DNA from: Chitinophagaceae bacterium
GTDB taxonomy: Bacteria; Bacteroidota; Bacteroidia; Chitinophagales; Chitinophagaceae
Direction of reading: 5' to 3'
DNA length: 5,178 nt
NCBI GenBank assembly: GCA_025924755.1
Contig: JAICHT010000255.1
Span: 1-5,178, forward strand
Shown here: piece by piece, positions 1 through 5,178 of the stretch
How positions within the stretch are numbered: position 1 is the stretch's first letter
Layout of the letters: every line of letters begins with the position of its first letter
The notes under the pieces: model-generated
The model's input: the letters and a program-made list of their open reading frames with translations, nothing else
What the model was told of the DNA's origin: nothing
The model's database searches: none
Position numbers and translations under genes: made by a program

Positions 1-90
1 CAAAGGTTATGGGAAGCAGAAACTATTGGACTAAAAACGGAACATTTAAACAGATACCAAAAAAAACAGCCCGCCATTAGCGAGCTGTAA
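1..90 (+). CDS. Possible 3' end of a rightward gene (partial, unidentified)
   Basis: Frame 1 is open from the window edge to a TAA at 88-90, giving 29 residues that begin QRLWEAETIGLK and end AISEL. The peptide has a balanced, protein-like composition, with a helical LWEAETIGL stretch and a basic RYQKK patch. A second forward frame is also open, to a TAG at 78-80, so openness alone does not prove coding. The LWE..xxIGL pattern faintly recalls the C-terminal helix of some short-chain dehydrogenases, but that is too little to assign a function. If real, the gene converges on the FKBP lipoprotein gene with 22 nt between the stop codons, and its last codons lie inside the terminator hairpin of the opposite unit. 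Confidence 0.3.
   Translation, partial: QRLWEAETIGLKTEHLNRYQKKQPAISEL
59..88 (-). terminator. Rho-independent terminator of the phosphoesterase-isomerase unit
   Basis: Read on the minus strand, ACAGCUCGC pairs with GCGGGCUGU as a 9-bp stem (plus positions 66-74 and 80-88) with a 5-nt UAAUG loop. It is followed directly by a run of eight U (plus A59-A66, the last of which also closes the stem). The sixth pair is U-G, which forms only in the minus-strand RNA; the plus-strand RNA has a C/A mismatch there and no U tract afterwards. The signal is therefore directional and lies 25 nt past the FKBP stop codon, where a terminator for that leftward unit is expected. Confidence 0.82.
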
Positions 91-112
91 AATCGAAAAA
101 AAATGAAAAAGA

Positions 113-1036
113 TTATTTATGCGCTTGTGTGCTATCCATATTAGATGGCATTTCTTTTCTAGCCGGTGCTTTATCCTGAACATCCAATACTTCTACATCG
201 AATATTAAATTTTCGAAAGGCTTAATAGCCGGAGATGGTGGTTGAGCACCGTAGCCTAACATAGATGGAATGAAAATACGGGCTTTTGAACCTTTCTTTA
301 AAACCTGTAAACCATCATTAAATCCTTTAATCATACCGCCATTACCCAACACAAAACTAAGAGGTTGTGTGTGGCCGAAAGAAGGATCCATATTCGTATC
401 AAATACTTTTCCGGCAAAAGTGCTGCCTTTGTACATGATTGAAATGAATTTACCATCTTGCACAGCGGGCCCCTGGCCTGGTGCAGTAACCTGTACATAC
501 GTGCCGCCTGGTAATTTCTGTGCATCAATATTGTGTTTAGACAAATAACTTTTTACTTCTGCATCTTCACCCTTTAAAAAACCAGCTTTTTCGCTTTCTT
601 CATCTTTTTGCATGGCATCAGGCGTTTTAAAAACTTCCAGAATTTTCATACTGGTCGTAATCTTATCTCCTTTTTTATATTGCGGCGGCAGCGGTTGGCT
701 TGGGGTACGAGCCATAAATGTATCAATCAATTGCACCGCATATACACTATCGCCTTTCTTTAAAGTGGGGAGCACTTCTGAAATATCATAGGGCTGGCTT
801 GGGTTTACCTGAAAATAAACTGGAAAGCTGCCGTAGGAATTAAAGGCAGTGCTGTCTTTAATTTTATAAATAACGTTTGCTTTTACAAAATTGCCCGGTT
901 CAATTTTGGTGCCGCTGCTGCTTGCAAAAACTTTGTAAGGCATGCCTCCTTTTGTCTTTTTAAAATCGGTATTGCTACAACTGCTAACCATTATTGCCAG
1001 GGCAGTCATACTTAAAATACTGTTGACGAATCGCAT
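113..1036 (-). CDS. FKBP-type peptidyl-prolyl cis-trans isomerase, lipoprotein
   Basis: A 307-aa envelope foldase predicted to catalyse cis-trans isomerisation of X-Pro bonds. The N-terminus is a lipoprotein signal peptide: Arg2, a hydrophobic stretch, then the lipobox VSSC with the lipidated Cys at 20. The canonical FKBP domain spans about residues 178-287. FKBP active-site positions are recognisable: Y202, F212-D213, F228, I236, Y262 (LGYG) and F279. The position that is Trp in human FKBP12 is Phe239, a common substitution. Residues about 30-140 look like a second, degenerate FKBP-like half (PGNFVKANV, LKKGDSVYA), joined by a charged linker at 143-165. The C-terminal 20 residues are polar and probably disordered. 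Related two-part lipoprotein isomerases in Bacteroidota include the gliding protein GldI, but I cannot show that role here. The start is the only sensible one because it gives the lipoprotein signal. The leader is A/T-rich without a Shine-Dalgarno sequence. The gene lies 14 nt downstream of the phosphoesterase gene and is followed by a terminator. Confidence 0.95.
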   Translation of the reverse strand: MRFVNSILSMTALAIMVSSCSNTDFKKTKGGMPYKVFASSSGTKIEPGNFVKANVIYKIKDSTAFNSYGSFPVYFQVNPSQPYDISEVLPTLKKGDSVYAVQLIDTFMARTPSQPLPPQYKKGDKITTSMKILEVFKTPDAMQKDEESEKAGFLKGEDAEVKSYLSKHNIDAQKLPGGTYVQVTAPGQGPAVQDGKFISIMYKGSTFAGKVFDTNMDPSFGHTQPLSFVLGNGGMIKGFNDGLQVLKKGSKARIFIPSMLGYGAQPPSPAIKPFENLIFDVEVLDVQDKAPARKEMPSNMDSTQAHK

Positions 1037-1050
1037 TTTTATATTATTGT

Positions 1051-2058
1051 TTATTGTAAAAGAGAACTGTTTTCTTTTATAGCTTTTTTAAAGGTCTGTA
1101 CGGTTTTATCCAAAGAATCGCTGTCATGGCCGCCTGCGGCGTTAAAATGTCCCCCTCCGTTAAAATAGGTGCGGGCAAAGGTGTTACAATCAAAATTGCC
1201 TTTGCTGCGGAACGACCATTTTCTTTCTTCATCCCTGTCTATTACCAGGCCTACCAGCTTTATCCCCTGTATAGAAAGCGGGTAATTTACCAGGCCTTCC
1301 GTATCGCCGGTTTTGATACCAAATTTTAATAAATCAATTTTGGGTATGCATATCAGCGCAGTATTTAAATCGTAAAAAACCTGCATCTTATTACTTAATA
1401 CATGCCCAAGAAACCGCAGCCTGTTTTCCAGAAAATTGTCATATAAGGCTTCATGCACTTTGGTATGTTCCAACCCTTGTTCCTTTAAATAGGCTACCAT
1501 CAGGTGCACATCCGCATGGGTTGAAGAAAACCGGAATGATCCGGTATCTGCTACTACGCCGGCATATAAACATTCGCTGATGACATTGGTGATCTTATCT
1601 CTATGCCCGGACTGCACGATTAAGTCATAAACCATTTCGCAGGTTGAACTTTTAGCCGTATTGGATATACCAAAATCAAATGTTTTTACGTCCGGCTCGC
1701 GGTGATGGTCTATCAAAATTTTTGTGCAATTCAGTGCTTCCAGCTTTTCAGCCATTTTTTTTGCGCGGCTCAGATGATTAAAATCCAGGCAAAAAAGCCA
1801 GTCAATAGTATCTAAATAATGATCTGCTTCCGTTTTAAACAATTCATAATCCAGTACCTCGTCAGCACCTTCCATCCAATTGAGCCAGCGGGCCCAGTTA
1901 GTGGGTGATATTACTTTTACGGTATGTCCAAGTTCTTTTAAAAAATGAAATAACCCCAAAGTAGAACCCAATGCATCCGCATCCGGCTTCTGGTGCATGG
2001 TAATAGCAATGATTTTAGGCACGGTCAGTTGCGGAAAAAATTGGTCTATAGGCTGCAT
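1051..2058 (-). CDS. DHH/DHHA1-family phosphoesterase (NrnA-like nanoRNase/pAp phosphatase)
   Basis: A 335-aa cytosolic metal-dependent phosphoesterase, full length for the NrnA-like branch (roughly 310-340 aa). The N-terminal DHH domain carries its metal-binding motifs in order: HQKPDADALGS (residues 22-32, with H22, D26 and D28), LDFNHLSR (D92), the name motif IDHH (D117-H118-H119) and VVADTGSFRFSS (D171). The C-terminal DHHA1 substrate-binding domain has the glycine-rich GGGHFNAAGG at 301-310, with conserved H304. All key residues are present, so it should be active. Characterised NrnA proteins degrade 2-5-nt RNA and dephosphorylate pAp to AMP; which activity dominates here cannot be read from sequence. 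It is the first gene of a leftward unit with the FKBP lipoprotein. The ATG at 2058 gives the usual MxPIxxF N-terminus of Bacteroidota homologues. No Shine-Dalgarno sequence is evident. Confidence 0.93.
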   Translation of the reverse strand: MQPIDQFFPQLTVPKIIAITMHQKPDADALGSTLGLFHFLKELGHTVKVISPTNWARWLNWMEGADEVLDYELFKTEADHYLDTIDWLFCLDFNHLSRAKKMAEKLEALNCTKILIDHHREPDVKTFDFGISNTAKSSTCEMVYDLIVQSGHRDKITNVISECLYAGVVADTGSFRFSSTHADVHLMVAYLKEQGLEHTKVHEALYDNFLENRLRFLGHVLSNKMQVFYDLNTALICIPKIDLLKFGIKTGDTEGLVNYPLSIQGIKLVGLVIDRDEERKWSFRSKGNFDCNTFARTYFNGGGHFNAAGGHDSDSLDKTVQTFKKAIKENSSLLQ

Positions 2059-2376
2059 AAAATGGCTGCTAATGTAGTATAAAGTTTAATGGTTTAGCGT
2101 TTGTATGTAGAGTTTAAGTTTTTATTGGGTACTTTAAACGGGCTATTACCTGCTAAGGCGTTAAGGTTGATCCTGTTAATACCTATAGCTTTTAAGAGCA
2201 GAAAGCATATTTGAGCTACGCTTTTAGGGTCTTGCCTTATGTTGATCGTTAGAAGTATTACCAACCGTGTGAAGCAGGATTTGAAAAATATGGAATAGAG
2301 TTTTCGTTTAACAATAAGATCGCTTATTAATAAAGTCCTTTAATTAGGAATGAATACAATTTAAATAATAACTTTT
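2059..2376. other. Divergent intergenic region between phosphoesterase and amine oxidase genes
   Basis: This 318-nt gap must hold the start signals of two divergent units. I find no good match on either strand to the Bacteroidota promoter (TTTG, about 20 nt, TAnnTTTG). The best leftward candidate is ATTG (minus strand, plus 2312-2315), 21 nt, then TATTTTTC (plus 2283-2290), one mismatch in each box; it would leave a leader of over 200 nt. A short perfect inverted repeat, AATAAG-ATCG-CTTATT, lies at 2313-2328, about 50 nt before the oxidase ATG, and could be an operator, though AT-rich repeats this short arise by chance. The rest is an 81-codon leftward open frame, listed separately. No tRNA or riboswitch fold was recognised. 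Confidence 0.6.
2094..2339 (-). other. Open frame of 81 codons without ATG, possible gene remnant or atypical small gene
   Basis: On the minus strand the frame is open from just after a TAA at 2340-2342 down to a TAA at 2094-2096, ending 35 nt before the phosphoesterase ATG. It has no ATG. The only plausible internal start is a TTG at 2262-2264, which would give 56 aa with a hydrophobic beginning (VILLTI), the segment RQDPKSVAQICFLLLKAIGI and a basic tail ending NSTYKR. A run this long without a stop is uncommon in such AT-rich DNA, but there is no Shine-Dalgarno sequence and I recognise no family. It could be the eroded end of a lost gene or transposon, the coding part of a long leader, or chance. 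Confidence 0.2.
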
Positions 2377-3666
2377 ATGGAGGATGTAAAATATTGGGAT
2401 GTGATAATTGTAGGCGCTGGTGCTGCTGGCTTAATGGCAGCCAAACAGCTTTCTTCTGCAGGCAAAAGTGTGGCTGTATTTGAGGCACGGAATTATATTG
2501 GCGGACGAGCTTATACCATAATAGACGATCGCTTTTCTGTAAACCCCGAACTCGGCGCCGAATTCATACATGGAGATTTACCACTTACGTTTGAACTAAT
2601 AAAAGAGGCTGATATCAAATATTATAAAACCAGTGGCGAAGCTTGGCGTAATGAAAACGGCATATTAAAAAAGCAGGAAGGATTTATTGAAGATGAGTCA
2701 GAGCTGGAAGGAAAATTTAAAGCGCTGAAAGAAGATATTACTGTAACAGCGTTTTTTGATAGATACTTAAAAGATGACCGGTATTATGAATTAAAAAAAT
2801 CACTAAAAAGTTATGTAGAAGGCTATTATGCAGCTGATGCCAGTAATACTAGCACCTATGCTTTACGGGATGAATTAACCAATGCAGATGAGGGGCAATA
2901 TCGTATAGAAAGTGGTTATAAAACCCTGATAGGATATCTATATAAACAATGCAGGCAATGCGGTTGCACTTTTTATGTTAGCTCAAAAATTTCAGAGATT
3001 CAGTGGCAGAAAGATGAAGTTCATATACTTGCATCAAACGGAAAATTTTCATCAAAGAAAATAATCGTTACGGTTCCATTGGGTGTGTTACAAGCAAAGG
3101 ATGATAGTGAAAGTTACATCCGCTTCGCTCCTGCTATTCCAGATAAGTTAGCAGCTGCCAAAGAATTGGGGTTTGGATCAGTCATTAAAATATTGTTTCA
3201 ATTTAACCATGCCTTTTGGAAGGAAAATGGGCGGGAAAAATTAGGCTTTGTTTTTTCTGATGAAGCCGTACCTACCTGGTGGACACAATATCCGAAAGAA
3301 GGCAACCTGCTTACCGGCTGGCTGGCTGGTCCTAAAGCTGATTTATTAAAGGATAAAAGTAATGAAGAGATCAAACAATTGGCATTGGCTTCACTCGCTG
3401 CCATATTTAAAAAGGACACAGAAGATATCTTTCATAACCTGAGAGCCTATCATATTGTGAATTGGATAACCGATGCTTGCAGTTATGGAGCTTATGCATA
3501 TGAGTCGGTAAATGCACCTATGTTCAGAAATATTTTAAAGCAGCCTGTAGCTGACACTTTGTTTTTTGCTGGCGAAGCTTTACATGCTGGTCCCGAAATA
3601 GGAACAGTGGAAGCAGCTTTGTGTAGTGGCAAAGAAACTGCTGAGATAGTATTGTCTCATTTATAG
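2377..3666 (+). CDS. FAD-dependent amine oxidase (flavin monoamine oxidase family)
   Basis: A 429-aa flavoenzyme of the MAO/polyamine oxidase/LSD1 fold, predicted to oxidise a primary or secondary amine with O2, releasing an imine and H2O2. The N-terminal dinucleotide-binding motif is clear: GAGAAG at 13-18, acidic E36 ending the second strand, then GGR at 42-44. ELGAEFIHG at 58-66 matches the family's flavin-contact loop. K271, in GFGSVIKILFQF, fits the conserved lysine that bonds through water to flavin N5. The C-terminal FAD motif is FFAGEA (396-401), followed by IGTVEAALCSG (408-418). At the site of the second cage tyrosine of human MAO this protein has Thr410, as in LSD1-like members, so the substrate is unlikely to be predictable from MAO. 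There is no signal peptide or membrane anchor, so it is probably cytosolic. A CxxCxC cluster (C192, C195, C197) is unusual. The ATG at 2377 is the first in frame that keeps the Rossmann strand; no Shine-Dalgarno sequence precedes it. The 59-aa gene follows 51 nt after the stop. Confidence 0.94.
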   Translation: MEDVKYWDVIIVGAGAAGLMAAKQLSSAGKSVAVFEARNYIGGRAYTIIDDRFSVNPELGAEFIHGDLPLTFELIKEADIKYYKTSGEAWRNENGILKKQEGFIEDESELEGKFKALKEDITVTAFFDRYLKDDRYYELKKSLKSYVEGYYAADASNTSTYALRDELTNADEGQYRIESGYKTLIGYLYKQCRQCGCTFYVSSKISEIQWQKDEVHILASNGKFSSKKIIVTVPLGVLQAKDDSESYIRFAPAIPDKLAAAKELGFGSVIKILFQFNHAFWKENGREKLGFVFSDEAVPTWWTQYPKEGNLLTGWLAGPKADLLKDKSNEEIKQLALASLAAIFKKDTEDIFHNLRAYHIVNWITDACSYGAYAYESVNAPMFRNILKQPVADTLFFAGEALHAGPEIGTVEAALCSGKETAEIVLSHL

Positions 3667-3706
3667 TAGCATTTAGTTTGGTATAACTTTTTCAGCAATT
3701 ACTATA

Positions 3707-3712
3707 AAAGGA
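3707..3712 (+). promoter_or_regulatory. Ribosome binding site of the 59-aa gene
   Basis: AAAGGA lies 5 nt before the ATG at 3718. It is one of only two convincing Shine-Dalgarno-type sequences ahead of an ATG in the window, the other being at 3969-3974, and it supports translation of the small gene and its chosen start. Confidence 0.6.
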
Positions 3713-3717
3713 CAATT

Positions 3718-3897
3718 ATGAAAGATTCAAGAAGTCAAAACAATTTGCAAAACAAACAAATGGCTGGCCACCGTCCTAAACCCGATGTAAGAGATGATTT
3801 AGACAGCCGCAAAAATGAGGAGCAGGATACTAAAGGAGATGATACTACGAACAATAAAAAAGAAACTAAAAACAACCATTTAAAGAAGAAACACTAA
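3718..3897 (+). CDS. Small highly charged protein of 59 aa, function unknown
   Basis: An ATG preceded by AAAGGA at 5-nt spacing opens a 59-codon frame ending in TAA at 3895-3897. The product is extremely hydrophilic: 11 Lys, 4 Arg, 8 Asp, 3 Glu and 8 Asn, with no Phe, Tyr, Trp, Cys or Ile. It should be intrinsically disordered and soluble. Recognisable segments are HRPKPDVRDDLDSR (18-31), an acidic EEQDTKGDD middle (34-42) and a Lys-rich end (KKETKNNHLKKKH). There is no signal peptide or membrane segment. It sits 51 nt after the amine oxidase stop and 4 nt before a strong terminator, so it is probably the last gene of the oxidase transcript. I cannot assign a family; a nucleic-acid- or protein-binding, stress-protectant role would fit the composition but is only a guess. 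Confidence 0.72.
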   Translation: MKDSRSQNNLQNKQMAGHRPKPDVRDDLDSRKNEEQDTKGDDTTNNKKETKNNHLKKKH

Positions 3898-3901
3898 ACA
3901 T

Positions 3902-3927
3902 AAAACCTTGCAATGCAAGGTTTTTTT
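3902..3927 (+). terminator. Rho-independent terminator after the oxidase/59-aa unit
   Basis: CCTTGC (3906-3911) pairs perfectly with GCAAGG (3915-3920) around a 3-nt AAT loop. The stem is extended by AAAA (3902-3905) with TTTT (3921-3924) and runs into seven T (3921-3927). It starts 4 nt after the stop of the 59-aa gene. The A-rich left flank could give weaker termination in the opposite direction. Confidence 0.9.
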
Positions 3928-3979
3928 GTCTAAATAATAGCAGCTTGCCATGTATTTCCAGGGTTTGTAAAGGACAAGT

Positions 3980-4181
3980 ATGAGTTCGTTTTCCACTTTC
4001 GCAAAATGGAAGGATCCTGAACAAAGAGTGCAACTTTGAAGGCAGTTGGCAACTATTTCCCGAAAGTGGAATTTACCAGCGGAGCAAACGGCCAGAAAGT
4101 GGCACTTTTAAAGATGGGGATTATATTATTTCGCTGATATCTCCACAAGACTTGGTGTGGCAATGCCTTCTAAGCAATTAA
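3980..4181 (+). pseudogene. Possible frameshifted small gene (unidentified)
   Basis: An ATG at 3980 has a good ribosome binding site (AAAGGA at 3969-3974, 5-nt spacing) and opens MSSFSTFAKWKDPEQRVQL, then stops at TGA 4037-4039. One base over, a frame is open from 3984 to TAA 4179-4181. Its second part reads like protein: GSWQLFPESGIYQRSKRP, then ESGTFKDGDYI, with Trp, Gly and Tyr spaced as in a small beta fold and a repeated PESG. That frame has no ATG of its own. A single-base change near 4028-4040 would join the two into about 66 residues. The SGxY...GD pattern loosely recalls YjzC-like small domains, which I hold very weakly. Alternatives are a genuine 19-aa peptide or chance openness. 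Confidence 0.28.
3991..4071. repeat. 11-bp perfect inverted repeat with 59-nt spacer
   Basis: TTCCACTTTCG at 3991-4001 is the exact reverse complement of CGAAAGTGGAA at 4061-4071. The spacer contains a smaller perfect pair, CAACT (4031-4035) and AGTTG (4044-4048). A further partial direct copy, GAAAGTGG, lies at 4095-4102. The copies at 4061 and 4095 coincide with the two PESG codon sets of the possible decayed gene, which may explain the direct repeat but not the inverted one. Confidence 0.45.
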
Positions 4182-4328
4182 CAGCAGCTGTAAAAATTAT
4201 TAACCGATCTGATATAGTAAGAAGGATAAAGCTTAAGAATTTGTTGGCAATTGTTTAATAAACGAATCAGATCACGTTCTGTCAAAAAGGAGCGTTGTGC
4301 CTGTAACAGCGCAATTAATATGCAACAA

Positions 4329-5178
4329 ATGAAAACAACTAAAACCTTGTTTATACTCTTATTGGCTTGTATAGGCTTTACCTCTTTCAACGGAGTAAAA
4401 GCCCAGCCGGTTAGCGTTAACTTTTCTGTTTTTCATGATAACTTAAGTCAATATGGAAGATGGATAGATAATCCACGTTTTGGACAGGTATGGGTATATG
4501 ATGAGCCGGGCTTCAGACCCTATTACTCAGATGGCCATTGGGATTATACCGATTACGGCTGGACGTGGGTGTCGGATTATGACTGGGGATGGGCTCCTTT
4601 TCATTATGGAAGATGGGAGCAAGATCCTTACTATGGCTGGATGTGGATACCTGGCTATGAATGGGCACCTGCCTGGGTAGCTTGGGGCGAATATGGAGAT
4701 GACTATGGATGGGCACCGTTAGGATACGGGATGAACATTGGGGTAAACCTATCTTTTGGAGCCATTCCATACAACCGCTGGGTATTTGGTCCCAGAGCTT
4801 ATATCAATAACTCCCGGTTTCGGGATTATTATGGCGTACCCGGCCGTAATTTTGGAGGACGGGATATAAGAATCATCAACAATATAGGTAATGAAAGAGG
4901 TGGCCACTATATGATGGGACCGGACAGAAGAGAAGTAGAACGGTATAGCCGGTCTAATATTGAAGTGAGAAACTATAACAATAACCCAATGGCTCACGAA
5001 AGGAGGTTTGATGATCGTAATAACAGAGGATTTGATAACGGGCGGGATAATAATTTACCAGCAAGAAGCGGAAACGGATTTCCGAAAAACAGGAATGAGA
5101 CTGAGCAAAGAAATATTGGCGGCTGGCAAAACAGGGATCGGGATAATTCAATGAGACCAGGAAACGACAATAATGCTC
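4329..5178 (+). CDS. Secreted DUF6600-type protein with W/Y-rich repeats (3' end outside window)
   Basis: At least 283 residues, still open at the window edge. A signal peptide (KTTK, hydrophobic core at 7-20, likely cleavage VKA|Q after residue 25) sends it to the periplasm or surface. LLAC at 11-14 resembles a lipobox, but a Cys this early is less likely to be the processing site. The core (about 30-135) has the W/Y/G-rich repeats I know from DUF6600 proteins: LSQYGRWI (39-46), VWV (54-56), YGWTW (76-80), WGWAPFHYGRW (86-96), YGWMW (102-106), YEWAPAW (110-116) and YGWAPLGYG (126-134). From about 185 to the edge the chain is rich in Asn, Arg, Asp and Gly and probably disordered. The family's biochemical function is unknown to me. 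I chose ATG 4329 because it begins the signal peptide with MKTTK; ATG 4320 in the same frame would add three residues (MQQ). Neither has a Shine-Dalgarno sequence at a proper distance. Confidence 0.9.
   Translation, partial: MKTTKTLFILLLACIGFTSFNGVKAQPVSVNFSVFHDNLSQYGRWIDNPRFGQVWVYDEPGFRPYYSDGHWDYTDYGWTWVSDYDWGWAPFHYGRWEQDPYYGWMWIPGYEWAPAWVAWGEYGDDYGWAPLGYGMNIGVNLSFGAIPYNRWVFGPRAYINNSRFRDYYGVPGRNFGGRDIRIINNIGNERGGHYMMGPDRREVERYSRSNIEVRNYNNNPMAHERRFDDRNNRGFDNGRDNNLPARSGNGFPKNRNETEQRNIGGWQNRDRDNSMRPGNDNNA

Larger units (their letters stand above)
3928..4328 (+). other. Intergenic region before the DUF6600-type gene
   Basis: About 400 nt separate the terminator from the next secure gene. The left half holds a possible decayed small gene (3980-4181) and an inverted repeat, both listed separately. 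The right half (4182-4328) should carry the promoter and leader of the DUF6600-type gene, but I see no TAnnTTTG box at a proper distance from a TTTG. A purine-rich AAAAAGGAG at 4284-4292 resembles a Shine-Dalgarno sequence, yet it lies 27 nt or more upstream of the usable ATGs and is followed only by a 3-codon TTG frame, so it probably does not drive that gene. No RNA gene was recognised. Confidence 0.5.

Noticed and set aside
270..548. 92-aa forward open frame
   Set aside because: It lies wholly antisense to the FKBP gene, whose active-site motifs are intact; it has no recognisable domain.
1126..1329. 67-aa forward open frame
   Set aside because: It is antisense to the conserved DHHA1 end of the phosphoesterase gene.
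2283..2315. Leftward promoter-like pair ATTG / TATTTTTC at 21-nt spacing
   Set aside because: Both boxes carry a mismatch to the Bacteroidota consensus and AT-rich DNA gives such pairs easily; kept only as a candidate in the gap description.
2350..2364. Four-codon leader frame MNTI before the oxidase gene
   Set aside because: AGGA abuts its ATG with no spacing, so it cannot act as a ribosome binding site, and the peptide has no regulatory codon pattern.
3198..3419. 73-aa reverse open frame
   Set aside because: It is antisense to the middle of the amine oxidase, a well-supported gene.
3677..3691. TTTG and TAACTTTT as a promoter for the 59-aa gene
   Set aside because: The boxes are only 3 nt apart instead of about 20, so they cannot work together.
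4284..4297. AAAAAGGAG followed by TTG as an alternative gene start
   Set aside because: The TTG frame ends after three codons, and the other reading frames there give no better start than the signal-peptide ATG.
4178..4390. 70-aa reverse open frame with a hydrophobic segment
   Set aside because: The hydrophobic part is the mirror of the forward signal peptide, its start lies inside the DUF6600-type gene, and no ribosome binding site was seen.
4513..5151. Series of reverse open frames of 65-85 aa
   Set aside because: They overlap one another in the complement of the DUF6600-type gene. Its repetitive, stop-poor codons explain them.

Overview
The window looks like chromosomal DNA from a member of the Bacteroidota, probably a Chitinophagaceae-type organism. 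This rests on AT-rich intergenic DNA, start codons that mostly lack a Shine-Dalgarno sequence, a lipoprotein FKBP isomerase next to a DHH/DHHA1 phosphoesterase, and a secreted W/Y-rich DUF6600-type protein. The phylum is inferred from protein style and gene context, not from a marker gene.

Layout from left to right. Positions 1-90 may hold the last 29 codons of a rightward gene (weak call). A leftward terminator hairpin overlaps that end. Next comes a leftward two-gene unit with a 14-nt gap: a DHH/DHHA1 (NrnA-like) phosphoesterase (1051-2058), then an FKBP-type prolyl isomerase lipoprotein (113-1036). A 318-nt divergent gap follows, holding no confident promoter but an 81-codon leftward open frame without ATG. 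Rightward from there are an FAD-dependent amine oxidase (2377-3666), a 59-aa highly charged small protein (3718-3897) and a strong intrinsic terminator (3902-3927). The next gap, to 4328, holds a possible decayed small gene and an 11-bp inverted repeat. The window ends inside a secreted DUF6600-type protein with a W/Y/G-rich repeat core and an Asn/Arg/Asp-rich tail (4329 to the edge).

The genes fall into three transcription groups. The phosphoesterase and isomerase are almost certainly co-transcribed: one probably degrades nanoRNA and/or pAp in the cytosol, the other folds proteins in the cell envelope. The oxidase and the 59-aa protein are probably one unit ended by the shared terminator. 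The DUF6600 gene is separate. I see no tRNA, rRNA, CRISPR array, intact insertion sequence or recognisable defence system. Nothing here amounts to a clear new system; the points most worth a second look are the 59-aa protein, the possible decayed gene at 3980-4181 and the open frame between the divergent genes.
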